In this document: piece after piece, positions 14,015-24,176 of the stretch
Numbering within the stretch: the first letter of the stretch is position 1
Layout of the letters: every line of letters starts with the position of its first letter
Assembly (NCBI GenBank): GCA_000149265.1
Contig: CH003444.1
Span: 709,194 to 773,193 of the forward strand
DNA: 64,000 nucleotides
Source: Ciona savignyi
Taxonomy: Eukaryota; Chordata; Ascidiacea; Phlebobranchia; Cionidae
Direction of reading: 5' to 3'
Notes under the pieces: generated by a model
Seen by the model: only the letters and a program-made list of their open reading frames with translations
Told to the model about the DNA's origin: nothing
The model's database searches: none
Made by a program: the position numbers and the translations under genes

Positions 14015-14170
14015 TTAGGATACTCCTCTTTATCATCGAGGATGGGAAAACGTAGTTTGGTGTTTGAAACCAGGACATTGGTCGGTTTACCCGAGATATA
14101 GCAATGAATTGCATTCAAGGGAAATGCTGCTACTGTTTTAGTTCAACGCATTATTGAACCATATGGTCCA
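14015..14170 (-). repeat. SINE-like repeat copy between two convergent genes
   Basis: Contains the family words TAGGATACTCCT, then ATGGGAAAACG, and GCTACTGTTTTAGTTCAACGC, diverged from the better copy at 38764-39055. It fills much of the gap between the CHD poly(A) signal and the cytokine-receptor stop codon. I see no other feature in 13973-14377. Confidence 0.5.
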
Positions 14171-14377
14171 GTCATCGTTTGCTTTGTATTATGACAATCG
14201 GCTAGTTTCAATCCTACCAACATTTCTCTGCCGTTCCGACACGTAACGAATAAGTTCAAAAAGTCGGCCTATTCACGAAGCAAACGATTTGTAATACTAA
14301 TAAAACGATTGATTACACACGACACCTTTTAACAATGTATACAATTGGAACTTATGGTACGTGATGCTGTGACGAAC

Positions 14378-17300
14378 TTACTCTGTAAATCCGCCCATCA
14401 GTTTGTTCAAAGCGGAAAGTTTTAAATAACTTGAGTCGAGATCTTCAGTATCCGCGAGCCCAGGATCCCGGCTGAAAAGCTCTGCTTGTACGATCCCCGC
14501 ATTAACGGAAATAACGTTTTGCGAGTTTACTACGTAATTGCAGTTTGAACAAACTTTGTTTTGGGTTAAAACGTGAGGTAGTGTGAATCGCCTTTGAGGG
14601 TTCGGTTTTCCAAGTGAACAAAAGTGATCGGTTGGGCTGAGGGGAGGGGTCAGGGATTCGTCCGACGTCGGGAACCCCGAGTCGACAGAGCGGAATGAAT
14701 CCAGTCGTCTTCGTTGATTCAGAGATTCGCTGAACCTTCTGGAACGCGGGGGCGTGCACGCACACACACGTCTGCCCAAGTAAGTCGAATTCCCTGCAGT
14801 TTCAGTTTTCCTAGTTTTAGTGAATTTTTGAGCGTCAAACTGCACAGTAGGCACCGCGCACGCTGCGCTGCCTTCCCGCTCCTCGGCAAGCTGATTTAAA
14901 TTTCTTCTTTGAATCGTTGTGTCGTAGAATCGAGGAGGATAATTTATAATATCTGTAACCGTGCATATTTCATCGGAAGAACTTTCGTAGGTTACGCCAC
15001 TATTTTGAAGTAGAGTGTTGTTAGTGTACGACCCATTTTTGGAGTGTGATAACTTATCACCACTCTGCAAGTCTTCCGTTTGTTGAACGAAACTATTTGG
15101 AAATTTGTTGCTTTTGTTTTCAACCCAGGGTTCCGATATGTTGAAACTGGGATAATATTCGATTTTGGGCTGACCCATGTTTTCGTTCGTGTAATAAGTT
15201 GGGTTGACCTTCGAGATTGTGGATTTTGCAAAATGCAGAATCGGTTCGTGCCAACCCGTGACGTTGTCTTCCGCGGTGCGTCCCGTTGCATTTACGCTCC
15301 AAATCGGATCTCCCGCCTTGTGATCGGATGATGCCGCGTCCGTCGTGCTTAAATCGCTGCTGTCAAATGTGGAAGTAATGGCTCCTTCTGTATGGCCGTG
15401 CAAACTTGTGCAGGATGTACCTCGCGTGTAGCTCAAGTCGATCTCGCTTCTATGAATCTGAGTTTCTGACCTCGTGTCAAACGCTATGACTTGCTCGAAA
15501 ACTGATGAATCGTCGTTTAAGTTTTCTGTGAAGAGAGGTGGTTCAGCGTGATTATTGTGCTTTAGGCCTACCCCCTAGGGTCGAGAAAACGACAGCACTT
15601 GTATTCTGGCGGGTGAAAAAACTCGCAGTGAAAATAATTCGTTATGAGCTCCTTATACCAAAGCCAAGTTCGGTAAAAAAACTAGTGACTGAGTTGGAGG
15701 TCCAAAACTTTGCACAAATAACAGTACGAATACCACACGAATTGCAAACACGCAAGGATTGCCCTACCTAAGCGGTCCGGTGAAATATCAGCCGCACAGT
15801 CCGAATATATTGATTCAAATTTTGTAAAGCTTCTTAAGGAGCCCCTGGCTGAGCGGTTCGAACCCGAGAGAGATTCCAATTGTTCCATGTCCAGGATTAC
15901 GTCGAGCTGTGAAAGGGCACGAACAATTAACGACACAGAAAATATGTAATAAAGAATAGTTTTTTTTGTGTTTATCCCCATGGGTGGGAAATCGAAAGCG
16001 GCTTAATCAAAGATTCGAGACTACTGTTGTTGGCAATCTTCAGAATACCTCGTATCCGACGTCCGGTTACCGGAGCTATTGCAATGTGTTGTATATGGTT
16101 ATGTCTTTTCTACTGGTTTAAAAATGCAATGCGCCCAGGAGACGCGACGTCCGCCCCTGTACAAGGATATAACGGACTAGCTAGTAGCTGGTCTCCATTC
16201 AACCACCTATTGACTGGTGGCCAGTACCGAAACAGCTTCAGAGCGAATAAACGCCTTTAGTAAACAAGACGGGTGGTAATAATAGATAACTAATGGGTTA
16301 TCTTACCAGCTCTTTCGGCAGCTCCTCGTCGTATTTGGATATCGATTGATAAAAACGTTTTGTCTTTATAATCAAAACAATGAAAATGATGAAGACAATG
16401 GTAAGTGTGCACGAGAGTATCACTTTAAATCTTGTGTCTTCGTACACGGTAGATGGCGCCGGGGAACCTAATTATAAAATACGACGGTTGTGTGGCTGAA
16501 AGTTATGCATATGGAGTATACACTCCATGGCATAGTGACGGACCTACTAACCTAAGAAAATCCGATAAAAATATCGTTAAAATGGTTGATTTTAGTCCTG
16601 TAAACATCGAAACTGCGCAAGTAATGCTTGTGAATAATTTGTTATTTGTTTTATTGTTTCAGAACATTTCGTGCTCGGGAGTTAATTTATATCGTCTGAA
16701 AATGTACTTTTAACCTATACCTTCGGGTTTTGATATATTTGCGACCTTGCACTTGGTTCGCCACTTGCTAGAAACAAACGGATAGTTTTCAATGCACATG
16801 CTTACACACATCAGTGTGTTCGGCTGTGGTTCTTCGAACAACTTGAGAGAAATCGTCGTTCGGTCAAATTTTGCCACGTTTTCCTGTGTTTTGCAAAATT
16901 CTTGGTTATTTTCCGAATCCGTCCACGGACAGCATAGGATAGTCATGTTTAACGTGAATGAGAAAACGGATAGCCACCACCCAGACAATCGTCAGATTAC
17001 CGTTTCCCCACTGATGACGAATTGCCGGAGATTAGACAGTATTTGTGGTGTATGACTAAGATATTTATACAGTTGTAGTTTAACCCATTAATCTTTATGG
17101 TTTAGTTGCCGTGCGCTAAGTGCATTGTCAAAGTACACAATAAAGATTTAAATGTATAAACTTGCGAATGCAACAGCCTCGACTGGTAAACCGATTCAAA
17201 ATCATTCGCATCATATCACCTTGCTTATTCCGCAAAAGATACAAATTCTACTTTTAGGGAGGCCTTCAAAATATCCTACCCGTACTGGCTGTGCGCTGTC

Positions 17301-20300
17301 GTTCGCTCCCCAGTACTTGATCCTGTATTGCAAGTTGTTGTAGTAATAGCACGCCAGTGACTTGTTCGTTGCCTCCACAATAGCCGGTTTGTTCAAAAGG
17401 CGCAGCTGGGTTTCCGCGAACACCCCCAGCAACTCGAAGTCCGGCGACTCAATGATATCTGATGAAACATGCCGATGGTTTTCTCTCGTTGCAAATACAA
17501 TTTTACATTTTATATAAAAATTGTCACAAATCTTTAAATATTCAGTTAAAAGTAAAACAAATAATTTGTAAAAAATCGGTTTGGTCGATATAGAGTCGAG
17601 GACAGATTATGACTATTGTTGCGTTTTATGCCCCTAGTGAATAATGCTCGGTTACGTTTATAGTCATTAGAATAAAAAACGAACTCATTTAGTTTCATTT
17701 ACATTTTAATTTAAAAGAAATTCAAGATGGATATACTGTATTTATTTTTGCAACATCATAAAGCATTATTGTCAACATTTTGCTTTTCCCACCTGCTTCA
17801 CTGTATAAGTAAAAAGGTTCTTACCGTCTTCGGGAAGAATAAGGAGTCTTTCTGGTGAGCTCCATTCGCTACATATGCTGGTGGTAAGGCAAGCTCGCAC
17901 CCGCACATTAAATTGGCCTCCATTGCTGTAATCTGGACACTCATTTGCGTTTGTCACGTCGTGAATTGAATTGAATATGTTGCATCGGACATTACGAATC
18001 ATATGACACTCCGGAACCGCCACCCATTCTCTGGCAAATGCTTCACTGCGAACAAAACATTTTCAATATTTGAGCTTCGCGGGTGAAATCTTTTGAGCTA
18101 AATCAGTAGAATCCACTGCAAGGTGTTTTTCCCGGCGTGAATATTTCTTTCATACAACAAAGATATAATATTTATAGACACTTCGTTCTCAGGTGCTACT
18201 ATGTGTTACCCCTGAAAAAAAAAAACTATCCTACGTTAAGGTAACCGGTTTTATTATAACGAAATAAATGAGATAAAGTAAACATATGATCTTTCCGGAT
18301 ATGGGAAAACGTATATGGTTAGCTCTATCATATGGGCAATCATTAGTCTACATCGTATCACATTTATTACTGTACGCAAACGAAGTCGATGATTAAACGA
18401 AATTGGGCTTTGTTTATATCGTCTGCATCCACTCAATACAATAGCCGAGGAAATAAGATTGTCACCTATCGGTTTTCAAACGAATTTACGAGTTTAAACG
18501 CCTGTTTTTTGCACGAGCACCTTGTGTCATACTTACTCGTAAAGTTCGACATCAAACACCCTTCCTGGAAAATCGTTGTCCGGTTGATAATCCCAGTGTA
18601 CCACGTGGTTCATGTTGCTGGATGTTATTCGGACGTTTTGAGGAGAAGTGACATCTGAGAGGAATAAATATTAAAACGAGAGAAGGCATGCTACACATGC
18701 CGATATGACAGAATAGGATAATCATGTTTATCTTTATGAGTGGTACTGCGAAGGGTATATTCCAGTATTACCAGATATTGTAGTGTGTCGAATAGGACGC
18801 AAGATATTGCTATAGATTTTATTCTAGCATTTAGTTTCTTTTTTAAGAGCCTTCCCCAATGACACTACTAACCAGCTAGCGACTATGGATTCGAACCACT
18901 TATTTGTTAATGGTTCGACGTGCTGGAGTCTGGACTATCGATCTAAAACATATTTGGATCAAGGTAATAAACTGGCTTTACCCCTTAAGAGAATAGCGAC
19001 GAAGTACAACTGAAGAAGTTTACACAGATTTTAACTTACTCCATGAGTTCCCGCGACAGATCTCCTTCTGAAAACCGTGAAAGCGAATGCAAAGCTGAGA
19101 AACAGGGTCAATACGATCTACATCTATAAGATAGTAACCATTGACAGCTTGGAAATCTCCAACGGCCGTCTGTGGATGTGAATAGAGTTTAACGGATATT
19201 TCTTTATGGAAGTTTCAATCACTCGAAATGAGGTGGAAATTGGCAAACCGCTTCTTCTTCGCTTTAGCATTGAATATAAATTGCTGGTTAAAAAAAGTCG
19301 AAACTTCTTTTAATACTGGCAGCCAATTCAACAATACGGCGGTTGACAAAATTTAAACAAGAAATTGAAAAAGAAATTAAATGCGCTAGGAAAGTATATA
19401 AATTATCAGCGATCATAGTTAGCGCATGTCAGAAAAGATGATGCAACATTGAATCAAACCTTATATACCATAACAACAAACTAAGTGTATTACTTCACTT
19501 ACCCGAGAAACAGATAAATGTTGATCAATCCACCAGTAAGAAAATCGAATATCTGATACTTGTGTGCTGTTGATGTATATTAACGCCTTTCCACCCAATA
19601 CCCCGACGAAGGATGGTTTATCTAAACATAAAACAGTCTTCGGTAATTTGTTTTGTTAACTTTTTTTAAACAAACTTGGATTTCCCAGTATAAATATATA
19701 CTTGGATTAGGAGCAATCTTGGGCAACAAAATTTTGCGTTCGAAGTCGCCTCATCGAGGAGATTACATGAGCAGCTATGAAAAACACGGACACACTATAC
19801 AGGTAAGGAATTGGGGAAGGAAGAAATGACCCAATAATCCACATATGCCTTAGCCCACTTAAAGTACTGTATAAATCGTATGGAAAATATAATAAATGTT
19901 ACTCGTAACACAATTAATAGGTGGGGTGTATAAGTGATGAAGTAAACCTGTCTATCATGTTTTGGTTGTATTCACAAAGTCATTAAGCGTACGGGAAGCA
20001 TCTAATTACTGATTGCACGTGAGATGTTTAACAGTTAACGACGTTGTAATTCATGGAAATACAATCGCGTTGGATAAAGTCTGCGTTTTGCTTTAATTTT
20101 CGACTGTTATTCTAACTGAACATAGGATACGAATGTTTCAACCATGAAGTTAGTCAAAACGAATGTTTCAACCATGAAGTTAGTCAAAATTCTAGATATC
20201 GTTGTTTAAGCTTGCTCACAAGGAAATGATGTTATTTTACACTGTTCAAGCGAATTGTTTGTCTCATTTTGAAATAGATGAGTCCGCGATTGCATAAACG

Positions 20301-20827
20301 GTTTTCTTTAAATTGGAGGCAAACGTAATTATCTTTCGTCTTTGGAAAATCTCTTCATTAGAAAAAAAAACTACCCAACAAGACTTTTGAATAGGATATT
20401 CCTGTTTTTCCCCCGTAAATAGAAAAAACGCAAGAGGGTTATCACACAGACAACCGCCAAATAACCCACAGTATGGTTACCGGGATAAATGCATGTAGCC
20501 AAAAAACACGAACTACTTGCTAGAAGTTGGTTTCGCCCCAACAATCTTTCGCGTGACGGCCTATAATTTGATAGATCTCATCGGCCTTTATATTAAACTT
20601 GACACTATACGCAAACAAATTTAGGGAAAGAAATAAAGGCATCAAGTGGGTGGCGCTGTACAAGTCCGGCCATTACACAAATTTACTGTGTTATCAAATT
20701 ATAAGTTACCGCACAACAGTAGGGTAAATAAATATTATACCCTACCTGACGAAACATGATGCTCACTTGCGTTGCTCAGAGCCACACAGGATAATAGATA
20801 AACAAACAAATACAGAACAAGAAACAT
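14378..20827 (-). CDS. Cytokine receptor, class II-like (FN3 x2, TM, long tail), 819 aa
   Basis: Probable JAK-STAT-coupled receptor at the cell surface. Exons in transcript order: 20746-20827 (signal peptide, MFLVLYLFVYLLSCVALSNA), 19503-19621 and 19040-19169 (an extra N-terminal domain, perhaps Ig-like, WW and C..C), 18537-18654 and 17825-18045 (FN3 D1; SPQNVRITSSN, VRVRA at 197-201, SEWSS at 209-213), 17280-17458 and 16721-16883 (FN3 D2; LQYRIKYW, then ISLKLFEEP and MCVSMCIENYP), 16307-16467 (TM about 352-371), 15768-15906, 14378-15525 (tail, stop TAA). All phases agree. From the intron before D1 through the one after the TM exon they run 1-2-1-0-1-0, the pattern I recall for vertebrate cytokine receptor genes. 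LPKELLDVI (387-395) resembles the JAK1-binding LPKS box of IFNGR1. The tail has many tyrosines, including SSYLKL near the end. WSxWS-like residues lie in D1, not D2, so class I is less likely. Confidence 0.82.
16045..16135 (-). repeat. SINE-like repeat fragment in a cytokine-receptor intron
   Basis: Carries the family core GGTTACCGGAGCTATTGCAA followed by TGTGTTGTATATGG. It is truncated relative to the copy at 38764-39055. Confidence 0.5.
16307..16467 (-). other. Transmembrane exon of the cytokine receptor
   Basis: Encodes a short acidic stalk, then a strongly hydrophobic helix beginning KVILSCTLTIVFIIF and ending at KTKRF, then KYDEELPKEL. The next exon starts in frame with LDVILDMEQ. The juxtamembrane LPKEL is a candidate Janus-kinase docking box. 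Acceptor and donor (minus strand) are TTAG and GTAAG, with phases 1 and 0. Confidence 0.85.
16935..17145 (-). repeat. SINE-like repeat copy abutting a cytokine-receptor exon
   Basis: Starts with ATAGGATAGTCATGTTTAAC and later has AACCCATTAATC and CTAAGTGCATTG, the order found in other family members. It lies in intron 6 of the cytokine receptor, close to the acceptor at 16884-16885. Read on the minus strand it creates open stretches that mimic coding sequence; see the rejected items. Confidence 0.6.
18711..18915 (-). repeat. SINE-like repeat copy in a cytokine-receptor intron
   Basis: Has AATAGGATAATCATGTTTAT, then ATTGTAGTGTGTCG and, near the far end, ATTCGAACCAC, which on the minus strand is a GGTTCGAAT B-box-like sequence. 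Confidence 0.55.
20131..20190. repeat. Perfect 30-bp tandem duplication
   Basis: Two adjacent 30-bp units, both beginning GAATGTTTCAACCATGAAGT, differ only in the last base. It lies in intron 1 of the cytokine receptor. No further copies were seen. Confidence 0.9.
20388..20510 (-). repeat. SINE-like repeat fragment in cytokine-receptor intron 1
   Basis: GAATAGGATATTCCTG, CCCCGTAAATAG and AAAAAACGCAAG match the tail-proximal part of the family (on the minus strand this is the 3' end). A GGTTACCGGGAT core follows. Confidence 0.5.
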
Positions 20828-23800
20828 ATTTAATCTAGATGCATTAACACCTTACAAAAGTGTGGCTGCCACCCTGTTTGCTGCAACATAGCTTACACAA
20901 TCATCTTTTTTCACAAAGTATATTAATCAGCCACGTATTCTGCGATCCTTTAGCACATTGTGCTGTGCTCTGCTATGTACAATCCGCAAATGACATGAAC
21001 ACAATGCCACGTCTCCGGTTCTCTAAATTGCCTGTCGTGCAAACGGGAAGTGGCTTTTTAGCTTTATAAACAACAAGGGGCTTTATGCAGCCAAGATAGT
21101 TGCGCACTAGTTTTTTACGGGCGCGCAGCCTGATTAACCAAGAATTAACACTCGAATCACCATTCTATAGAGCTTATCTGGGGTTTGACCAGATCACACT
21201 AAAAAACAAATCCTAAACGAGGCGCGATGTTATACGATCAGCAACAGCGCAAAGAAGTTAGTGGAAGTACAGGAGTAAAGCTTAAAAGTTTTAAGAATCT
21301 AAATGTCACGTAACAACTTAACAAAGGAAATGGCGCCGAATCAGAAGTCGTGTAATATGACGAGTGTGCGCTTCCTCCAAAATCACAATACTTACTGTGT
21401 TATCGACTGTATTAAAATGAATACACCACAATCAACAAACTAATTATGCCTAAAACTTCTCGGAACAGCTATGTAAGCCAACGCTGTTAAGTGGAATTAA
21501 TAAATGACGACTGACTTTTAAAACGGTAAGTCGACACTTAACGTCATGATTTGAAGACGAGTTTGAATATGCAGGTCGTAAGTCGAATCGAATCAAGATA
21601 CGGTCTAGTGTTCAATCATAGCTTAAACTATAAATCCATAGACCCGACCCCAATGTAAACCGTTAACCTTAAAGGCTTTCATATGTATTACAACACAACC
21701 TTTTTAATGTATAATGACAAAACTAAACAAAAACTTTTAAAAAGAAGACGAATAAAAAGTTACATGAAACTACACTAAACACACACAGCTCACAACGAGA
21801 ACTGCATAATCGCTCCGAATCAGCAAACTAGGTATTTGAAAACCTACCTTCACAATTAACCCCGCCGCTAATACACAACCGATTGACATCAAATAAACAG
21901 CGATTAAATTTACTCTCAAAGATCGGTCCATCTTTATTGTGTTGTTGGTCAATCTGTACTAACCGTACCAAATATTGGTCGTAAAGATCCCAGGAATTTG
22001 ACAGAGTCACACTCAAATATTTAACAAGTGAATCAACTCACTATATTCCAGATCTCCAACATGAGCTAGCAAAAATTAGAAAAGGATGACAATTAAGCGA
22101 TTGGCGACCTTGATAACGCATTGATGCACTTGACTGGCTGTTCATACCGTGAATTGTTCAATGTCCATGTTAAAAGTTTATTTGAAGAGTTGTCCCCTTG
22201 ATGAGCTAATTTTTGAACAGTTGACCACGTGACGAGTTTATTTTTGACAGTAGACCACGTGACGAGTTGTTTTTGGTCAGTTGACCACGTGACCAGTTGA
22301 TTTTCGTCGGTTGGCCACGTAACTAGTTGATTTTGATCAATTGACGACGCAACAAAATGATTTTAATAAGTTGTTTATATGTTTACTTCATGATTTAAGG
22401 AAATGTACGTATTGCGGGGTAACTTTGGTCAGTTTCCCATGTGAAAAGTAAATTTTGATCTCTTTGGCCATTTTGCACGCATCACTTGATTGCGCCTTAA
22501 AGTAAAACAACCTGTTAAATATGAGAAATGACGCTATGTCAGTCGTTATAGACCGTCACTGTAAATGTCATACATGAGATTTAACAAATAAGCCGTGAAC
22601 TTAATTGAAAAGACAACTTTCGGTCTAATAACATTGCCCCATAAACACGTCATACAGCAAACACTCGAATTTGACGGCCCGGGATGTCTGTGACGCAACT
22701 ATACGAACTGCAAGAATTGTTTGCTGGCCCGCTGATATTAAACAAACCTTCCATTGGTGAAATATTAATTTATTTCCACTGGCTCATTGTTTGAAGAAAT
22801 CATTTACCCAGAGCAAGCATATCGGTTGGATACATTGCCATTCACTACGTTTTGTCTTTTAATAAGTCTGTTGGCTTTTTTAGTTTTGTGTGCCAGGTTA
22901 GAAAACGCACTTCGAGACAATTGTGTGGAATCATTACTAGTGTGCGCGTTTTGCAGATGGTGTAACTTGTCCATTTAGGGACATTCAGTGCTCAAATTTA
23001 AATTAGGACTTAACAATTAGGTGATAGATTTCCAGTTTCCCTTGGTACTATAGTACTTCGCCGTACGCGCCTCTGTTATGCGGCGTACAGTTTAATTGTT
23101 ACTCTATAAACTATACTGTTATACAAAAATACATAAAGATCGCAGATTTATATACAAGTAAGCTTTAAAAAGAAAATGTTGTATTCATTTTTATAACGTT
23201 TTTGAAGAGATTCTTATAGATATGGCGTCATTGAGCAGGCCATTTTAGGCAATTTTAGCAGGTTACTGTTTAACTTTTAACCTGTTTACTCGCATTTATA
23301 CATAAAACTATATACATAAAACTTAATAACGCTGTGTTAAGATATTTACATATTATTTTCCATGGTCCCAAAGGCTACCGTTAGTTCAGGTTAATTTTGT
23401 TTAAGAAAGTTTAGATTAGCATGAAATGGCGTTGTATCATTAGAACTGCTGAAATATGCTACCCTTTAGATTGGAGTCTAGAATATTTGATAACATTAAA
23501 CCCTTAGAAAGGACCACATCTCTAGATCTAAGGTTATATGTGTTTGGAATGCAATTCTAATGTCGGAAAAATAGATAATTTGGAATAGAGAATAATGTTA
23601 TAGGAAATTTAGTTTATAATAGAATTTTAATAAACTGCTTAAATGTTTCATGTTGTTATAATTTCACAATATAAATTAGTGCTGCAAGATACAGGTTTCG
23701 ACCTGTGGTACCCCTACTAAATGTGTGGCAAGCATATTATCACGAAATGGCCTGTGTAACAACTTCCTGGATGTAAAAATATATAATAAAAAATAGTTAT

Positions 23801-24176
23801 ACAGTACCAATTACTACTGGATCTTAAAAAAATCATTATTAGGTAAACCGGTCAGTAATCATATTTATAAGTTCCCGAAAATGTTAGATATGCGATAGGC
23901 CTCTTTGTCTTGTTTGTTTGGTTGGTCATTTCGGACATGTTTACTCTATGAATATTGTGAGGAAGCCATTGTGTACTTTGCAGGTTGTTTAATCCCAACT
24001 ATGTTATATGGAACGGTACGGTTGAAAGTTTGCGTCCAATTAAATTGACATTTTTCTTGCTTTGAAATGATACCATGGGCACGCCTATTGGTTTTACTCG
24101 TACCGTTTTGGTCATTAACCTTTACAAGGGTATTTTTATTTTGTAGATATAAGGTTCTGAACTCTATTTAAGGACA
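20828..24176. other. Divergent intergenic region between the cytokine receptor and MACPF genes
   Basis: 3.35 kb between two divergent start codons, so it should hold both promoters. Apart from the 30-bp E-box array at 22190-22370 I see no gene, RNA or transposon with supportable ends. The last ~45 bases before the MACPF start contain a pyrimidine tract and TTTTGTAG acceptor-like sequence (24131-24146), which may be a trans-splice site or a 5' UTR intron end. Confidence 0.6.
22190..22370. repeat. 30-bp tandem array with CACGTG E-boxes
   Basis: About six degenerate units of exactly 30 bp with consensus near GTTGACCACGTGACGAGTT followed by a T-rich spacer. CACGTG occurs at 22226-22231, 22256-22261 and 22286-22291. 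The next unit has CACGTA (about 22316) and the following one GACGCAA. The array lies 1.4 kb upstream of the cytokine-receptor start and 1.8 kb upstream of the MACPF start, so a regulatory role is possible but unproven. Confidence 0.85.

Noticed and set aside
16884-17010. Extra FN3-like coding (WGNGNLTIVW, then FTLNMTILCCPW) upstream of the D2 exon, at first read as a frameshifted exon of the cytokine receptor.
   Set aside because: The two stretches are in different frames, one closed by TGA, and much of the sequence lies in a SINE-like repeat. Joining 17280 directly to 16883 keeps phase 0 and gives a normal-length FN3 domain.
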